From contig JABELC010000002.1 of NCBI GenBank assembly GCA_028455995.1, positions 1,116,001 through 1,180,000 on the forward strand: a stretch of DNA of 64,000 bases. Reading direction: 5' to 3'. This DNA is from Scleromitrula shiraiana (Eukaryota > Ascomycota > Leotiomycetes > Helotiales > Sclerotiniaceae). Both the position numbers and the translations under genes were made by a program. This document shows positions 59,609 to 64,000 of the stretch, one piece after another (the first letter of the stretch is position 1; each line of letters begins with the position of its first letter). The notes under the pieces are model-generated. The model was not told the origin of the DNA. It saw only the letters and a list, made by a program, of their open reading frames with translations, and did no database searches.

Positions 59609-60895
59609 AATGATGATTTGAATTAAGATTGTTCCAAAGAATGCCTTTGATAATTGAAGCGTGTAGTTATCGTGAACATAAGATAAAGATGACAAAAACG
59701 TATGATATACTTCGGAGATATACCGGGCCGTTATGAAGTCAGTGCTTGTTGGTGGATATTTTATCGGAGAAACAACATATCTTTCTTTAGTTTCTACGAA
59801 CCTTTAATTTATTGTTACCTAGGTATGATCAACCAAATACTTTGAGTTGCTCTTATATATATCTTATATACATCTTATATACATATACGTATTAAACTCA
59901 ATAGGGAAATTTATATTGTTGTCTAAATGAAGCTATTCAGATATGCAGTCGAAAGTTCAACGTTTCAATAAAAACCAAGCTTGGTTATCGTGCATAAAAT
60001 ATATATTATATTTTCTCGATTCAGATGTTAGAACTATCTCCACACTTATTATTATCAATGATTATTATTATTATTATTAGTTCTATTACTTTTTCATTGG
60101 GAAGCACTACCGGTAGTGAAAGACTAGAGTACTTGGAAATCTCGGGACTTGGCATCCAACTAATAAAGCTTACACAGAGAGCATTACGATACTTACTCTT
60201 CGATCGGGCCAGACAGATAGATCTCGGGATTATCGACTGGTATAGGTTACGTGCCCTGTTAAGTTTCAACCTTTTCAATGGTTATTTATGGTTATTACTC
60301 GAGTATACAACATAATTCATATACTTACCTCTTTCTTAGTTCAGTAAGAGCTGCTATAGTACATACATATTACTTACATAGTAGATGGTAGGTATGAATA
60401 CGCAGACGAGCCAGCGAGCCCAGGCCGCGAGTTTCCATCCGAACCTAGAGGTCTAGAATACATTTATTCAAGTCTTCAATATAGTCGAGTGTACTGGTTC
60501 GAGACTGGTTCAAGACCGGCTCGAGACCGGCTCGAGACCGGTCATATACTATTCACATTTAGAATAAGCTAAGCAGACCGCTTTTCATTTCAACCAATAA
60601 TCTAACTTGATTTTTTACCTTAAACGGCAATATTTATTTTTTGGTGATGGAAACTGATAAAGTATGATGATATAAGAAGTATTAGAGTTTCCAAGTGAGG
60701 AATATTGTAGGTCAGCTGCTATATGTAGTGATATCATACACTGAACTATATATTTTATTTAATTATATATGGGAAGACATGTCCAAAACTTACAGTTCCC
60801 CAGCTCCTCCGCTTTTCAAAAATCGTCCCAAGTTATACATCCAATTTTTATAGAAATATAAATACAATTTCAATATCTTTCTTAAAGACATCATC
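59609..60895. other. 1.29 kb divergent intergenic region
   Basis: Upstream of both the oxidase and the OTU gene. No supported gene; the 96-codon frame at 60025-60315 has no domain. It contains the 11-bp tandem repeat listed separately and a TTATTATTA run near 60060. Confidence 0.55.
60492..60543. repeat. 11-bp tandem repeat, about 4.5 units
   Basis: The unit is GACYGGYTCGA. The left two units carry T where the right two carry C at both variable positions, so they differ only by transitions. Confidence 0.85.
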
Positions 60896-62110
60896 ATGAG
60901 TCGTTCACATCCAAGAGGAGCATCTGCTGTGGAGTTTCCACTCCTTGCAGAAAACAAATTGATGGCAGTCAAGACCCTCGGAGATGGTAAGTACAAAAAC
61001 TCCTTCCTTTGAATCAAGTTCTTGGTGATTTTGTCTAACTTTTACAGGCAACTGCCTCTTCAACGCTCTTTCGGACCAAATGTATGGCAACAAGGAGAAG
61101 CAGGGAGATCTCCGCAAAGGCTCAATTGATTACATGCGGGCCAATGCTGATGATTTTCGTTCTTTCTGTTGCATTGGGTTTGTAAAGCGCAACCCGAAGA
61201 GGAAGGTTGCCGCCATGGCCGCGACGGCAGACTCAAAACCTGCCTCGAAAGAGAAGAAAGACGAGGTTTTTGAAGCCCGTCTACAAAAGATGGCGCAGGG
61301 AGGCGAATGGGGTGATAATCAAGAGGTCGTCGCCTTCGCCAAAGCTTACGACGTGGATGTCACTATCTGGATGACTTCATGGAAGGAGACTTTCCCGGCC
61401 GCTTACGACGATGTGAAACGTAAACAGCTCCACATTGCATATCATGTAAGTTATTATAGTCTAGATGATACTGATTATTTGCTAACTTTGGTTTACAGGA
61501 CTACGATCATTACTCCTCCGTCAGAAACATCGACGGACCCTTCACCGGCCTTCCCAATATCCGATATATTGATGCGGATAAGGCCGCGAAAATAAAGAAG
61601 CCAGAGATTGAGAAGTCGATGAAAGACGGAGCTAGCTACTCATCGAGCTCTGGCCGCTCTAGCATTGAGAGAGACTACGATAGTGATGATAGCGAGGAGG
61701 ATAGAAGTCGCGGTCCTAACAAACGACAAATCTGTGAAAACCGTGCTGCCAGAGAACTCAAAAAGTCTGACGCTGTTTCTGCTATTCCACTTCCAGGCGA
61801 GAAAGTGAAGTTGCCTCTTCGGGCCCTCAAGCCCCGTGTTATATCTCTTGCTCAAGAGTATAAAACTTGCTTCCCAAGATACGAGATACTACACAGAGAA
61901 CTTACCGCTCTGGGTGGTGCTCGGGATAGAAGCAAGGAGAAGGATCTACTTGATATGCACGAGCGATTGAGTATCTTGAGGCAAGAGATCCACGAACAAA
62001 GTGGTCCACCAGAGGTCAAATGGCCGCCAAAGGTTGCACAGCGCCTTAAGGACTTGAAGAAGCTGGCTGAGAAGACAGCCAGAAAAGTGGGGGAATCCAA
62101 TGGAGTATAA
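60896..62110 (+). CDS. OTU-domain cysteine protease (deubiquitinase)
   Basis: It removes ubiquitin from proteins. Exons are 60896-60986, 61048-61445 and 61499-62110, giving 366 aa. The OTU catalytic loop DGNCLF spans the first splice junction, with D30 and nucleophile C33. The catalytic His is H167 in HDYDHYSSVR, just after the second junction. Between them are the family landmarks GGEWGDNQEVVAFAKAYDVD and IAYH. The C-terminal half (190-366) is charged: a Ser/Asp stretch, then helices with many Lys and Glu and a KWPPKVAQRLKDLKKLAEK tail. This resembles the fungal OTUD3-like group, but the subfamily is not certain. Catalytic residues look intact. Confidence 0.9.
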
Positions 62111-64000
62111 TTCTCATCCACTATTGGCAAAACAGTATTGTCTCTAGTTCTTACTTCGCTTCCCTTATCTTCTATGCGCACTTTGGCTCTTGTAAGGCAC
62201 GTTACCACCATTGCTCACCTCTATTACTTCTATCATCACCACCTATACTATCTTTCGAACGGCCCGCGCACATATGCACGGTTATTATTACTCCTATTAC
62301 CTTCGCTTCTTTTCGCCACAGCTTAATTTCAGCTCACTTACAAGTGCCTCTTATATTCTTAAATTGTGTATACATACTACACTTTTTCATATTATATTAC
62401 TTATTTCGAACTATGTGTAGTATACATATTACACTTTTCATATTCTATTACTTATTCCGAACTGTGTATAGTATACATTCTACACTTTTCCACGCAATAT
62501 TACGACTTTTTTATATCTTATATTAATAAACGACCTCACGACCGATTACGATACACTTGTTCCCACATTTACACGAACAACGATTAAATTTTACATAACA
62601 TGATATTTCTTATACCCGGAGAAGGAGTTATTTAGACGGACACATTTTGCATATATAATCATCATCATTGCCCCAAGTGCTTGGACATTGAATTAGAACG
62701 ATGACATGGATAGAATTGGTGTTACGATTATTTATATTATTTTTTTGCTTCTTCTTGGGACTATTTTATTTGGTTTATGGTTTATGGTTTATGGTTTATG
62801 GATATTAGGAACCTGAAGATACCCGGATTTGATATATCCCCCAGTAGTTGCTCCCCGGGAGCGATTCATATATAACAGCCAGGCATGGATCATCCATCGA
62901 TCAAGCGCCATTAGAATCACGTTGCAGAATGATTCAAGATGACCTAGAAGGCGAGAAGTATGATAGATGGGTGGCTCATCGCTGGGAACTATACGAACAA
63001 AGATTGGCAGCTAGCTTAATGGCTTATAACGTTACAGATCATGTATAGAGATGTCTAATTTGGTTTATAAACTATAATTAATAACCCCGAGCAATTGTTC
63101 GCTCAAATAATCTACATATATTCTCATAGTTTGAATTTATTCTCATCCATGCTTTGTCTAATAACTTGGTGTGATTATATATAGTGCTTGATTGACCCAT
63201 CATGATCAGTATCCTCCGACAAATTAATATGTTTAATTTGCTTTCTAAAAAGAAAAAGAAACACAACAATACATAATATTCAATAAACACTCATAACAGA
63301 AATATACATCATTATCCAAAACTCCATCAACACAAAATAATTCTCTACAAAAATCCTCATCGAGCTTCTCATAATTCAATTGTATCCATCTCATCTCATC
63401 TCATCTCATCTCATTTCATTTCGATAAATAAAAACCATGAACCATACCAATTATCAATTAATATTATCGAATCTCGGATGAAATATTCTCCGACTAAACA
63501 TAATTCAACGACAGCTCATGATCGATCAACATCAAGATTTATATGATATCTTTAGAGCTCAAATCCGAGTTCATATTTTAATTGGACGAGCTTGGGAATA
63601 TTCTCGTTGTGATTGTGCGGATCGGTTGGGGGGTAGATGACGGTTGATTCTTTCACTTGCTTACAATTATTACTCGCATACAATTATTACTTGCATATAG
63701 TTTTAAAGTTTAAAACTCAGATCTGAGTCTACACATATCCATAATCCATTCGACTCCCGATCTTCTCACTGTAGTTGTGGGGATAGAGATAGAGAGGAGG
63801 TGGAAGCGTAGATGATGGTTGATTTTTTTTTGTTTGTATGTTAATTACATGATATCTTTAAACCTCAAGTTTGAGTGCCAATTGAACTTTTCAGGGATTT
63901 GGAGTATAGCTGTAAATTATTGTTAACTTATCTGCTTGTTTGCTTGTTATGCTTTTTCTTGCTTACTCTGTTGTGTTGATCATTGTGTATTTGATTGGAA
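62111..64000. other. right-end intergenic, no supported gene
   Basis: T- and A-rich sequence. Three near-identical segments around 62365-62495 contain CATATTACAC-like and TTATTNCGAACT-like strings, suggesting a decayed short tandem array. A GGTTTAT run lies at 62769-62800 and an (ATCTC)n run at 63387-63415. A 66-codon frame at 62848-63048 contains a protein-like stretch (EGEKYDRWVAHRWELYEQ) but has no partners; it may be a relic. Confidence 0.5.
63387..63420. repeat. (ATCTC)n pentamer repeat
   Basis: Five to six ATCTC units followed by ATTTC. Confidence 0.85.

Noticed and set aside
1..64000. tRNA genes
   Set aside because: Several GTTCGA-like strings (for example 7063, 23374, 60497) were checked; none has a matching acceptor stem or anticodon arm around it.

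Overview
This 64 kb window is nuclear DNA of a filamentous ascomycete. Almost every gene is broken by short introns (mostly 45-100 nt, GTAAGT/GTATGT-type donors, CTAAC/CTGAC-like branch points). The recognisable proteins are conserved eukaryotic housekeeping proteins plus fungal families: a PTH11-like membrane protein, an SreA-type GATA factor, an EGT1 fusion and a COPI-associated/TVP15 protein. Gene content and protein wording suggest a leotiomycete, possibly Sclerotiniaceae. That placement is an inference from recall, not a search.

Layout. (a) 0-5 kb is a gene graveyard: a PTH11-like/fungal-rhodopsin-type membrane protein with a frameshift and a nonsense codon, followed by a cytochrome P450 with several frameshifts and an in-frame stop, in AT-rich sequence. 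(b) 5-41.6 kb is gene-dense housekeeping DNA: a small hypothetical, TOA2 (TFIIA small subunit), VMA16 (V-ATPase c''), a Cys-rich hypothetical, a gephyrin-type molybdenum-cofactor protein, POP5 (RNase P/MRP), GPN2, BUB3, a 1051-aa disordered protein, a Bqt4-like APSES membrane protein, RDI1 (Rho-GDI), PPG1 (PP2A-like phosphatase), a zinc-knuckle Q/N/P-rich protein, APL6 (AP-3 beta), a hypothetical, NUF2 and EGT1 (ergothioneine synthase). (c) 41.6-53.5 kb is mostly non-coding: a roughly 0.5 kb island of about 96% A+T, many microsatellites, one gene with an N-terminal Cys/His cluster, and a 7.3 kb gene-free stretch containing a 110-bp minisatellite. (d) 53.5-62.1 kb holds an SreA-type iron-responsive GATA repressor, a COPI-associated (TVP15-like) Golgi membrane protein, a D-amino-acid oxidase with a peroxisomal SKL tail, and an OTU deubiquitinase. 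The last 1.9 kb shows no convincing gene.

The genes do not form an operon or an obvious metabolic cluster. Tight pairs do occur: gephyrin and POP5 are divergent with 168 bp between start codons, POP5 and GPN2 are convergent with 6 bp between stop codons, and TOA2 and VMA16 are divergent with 267 bp. Functional themes that recur by chance or by weak clustering are chromosome segregation and nuclear architecture (BUB3, NUF2, Bqt4-like) and iron or cofactor biology (SreA, EGT1, gephyrin).

Exon coordinates were reconstructed by hand. Each spliced model given with a length in amino acids is a whole number of codons. I saw no tRNA, rRNA or CRISPR, and no intact transposon. I did not find a clearly new molecular system. 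The best leads are the EGT1 domain-boundary intron whose retention would yield a methyltransferase-only protein, the uncharacterised Cys/His-cluster gene at 44.3 kb, the extreme AT island, and the paired pseudogenes at the left end.
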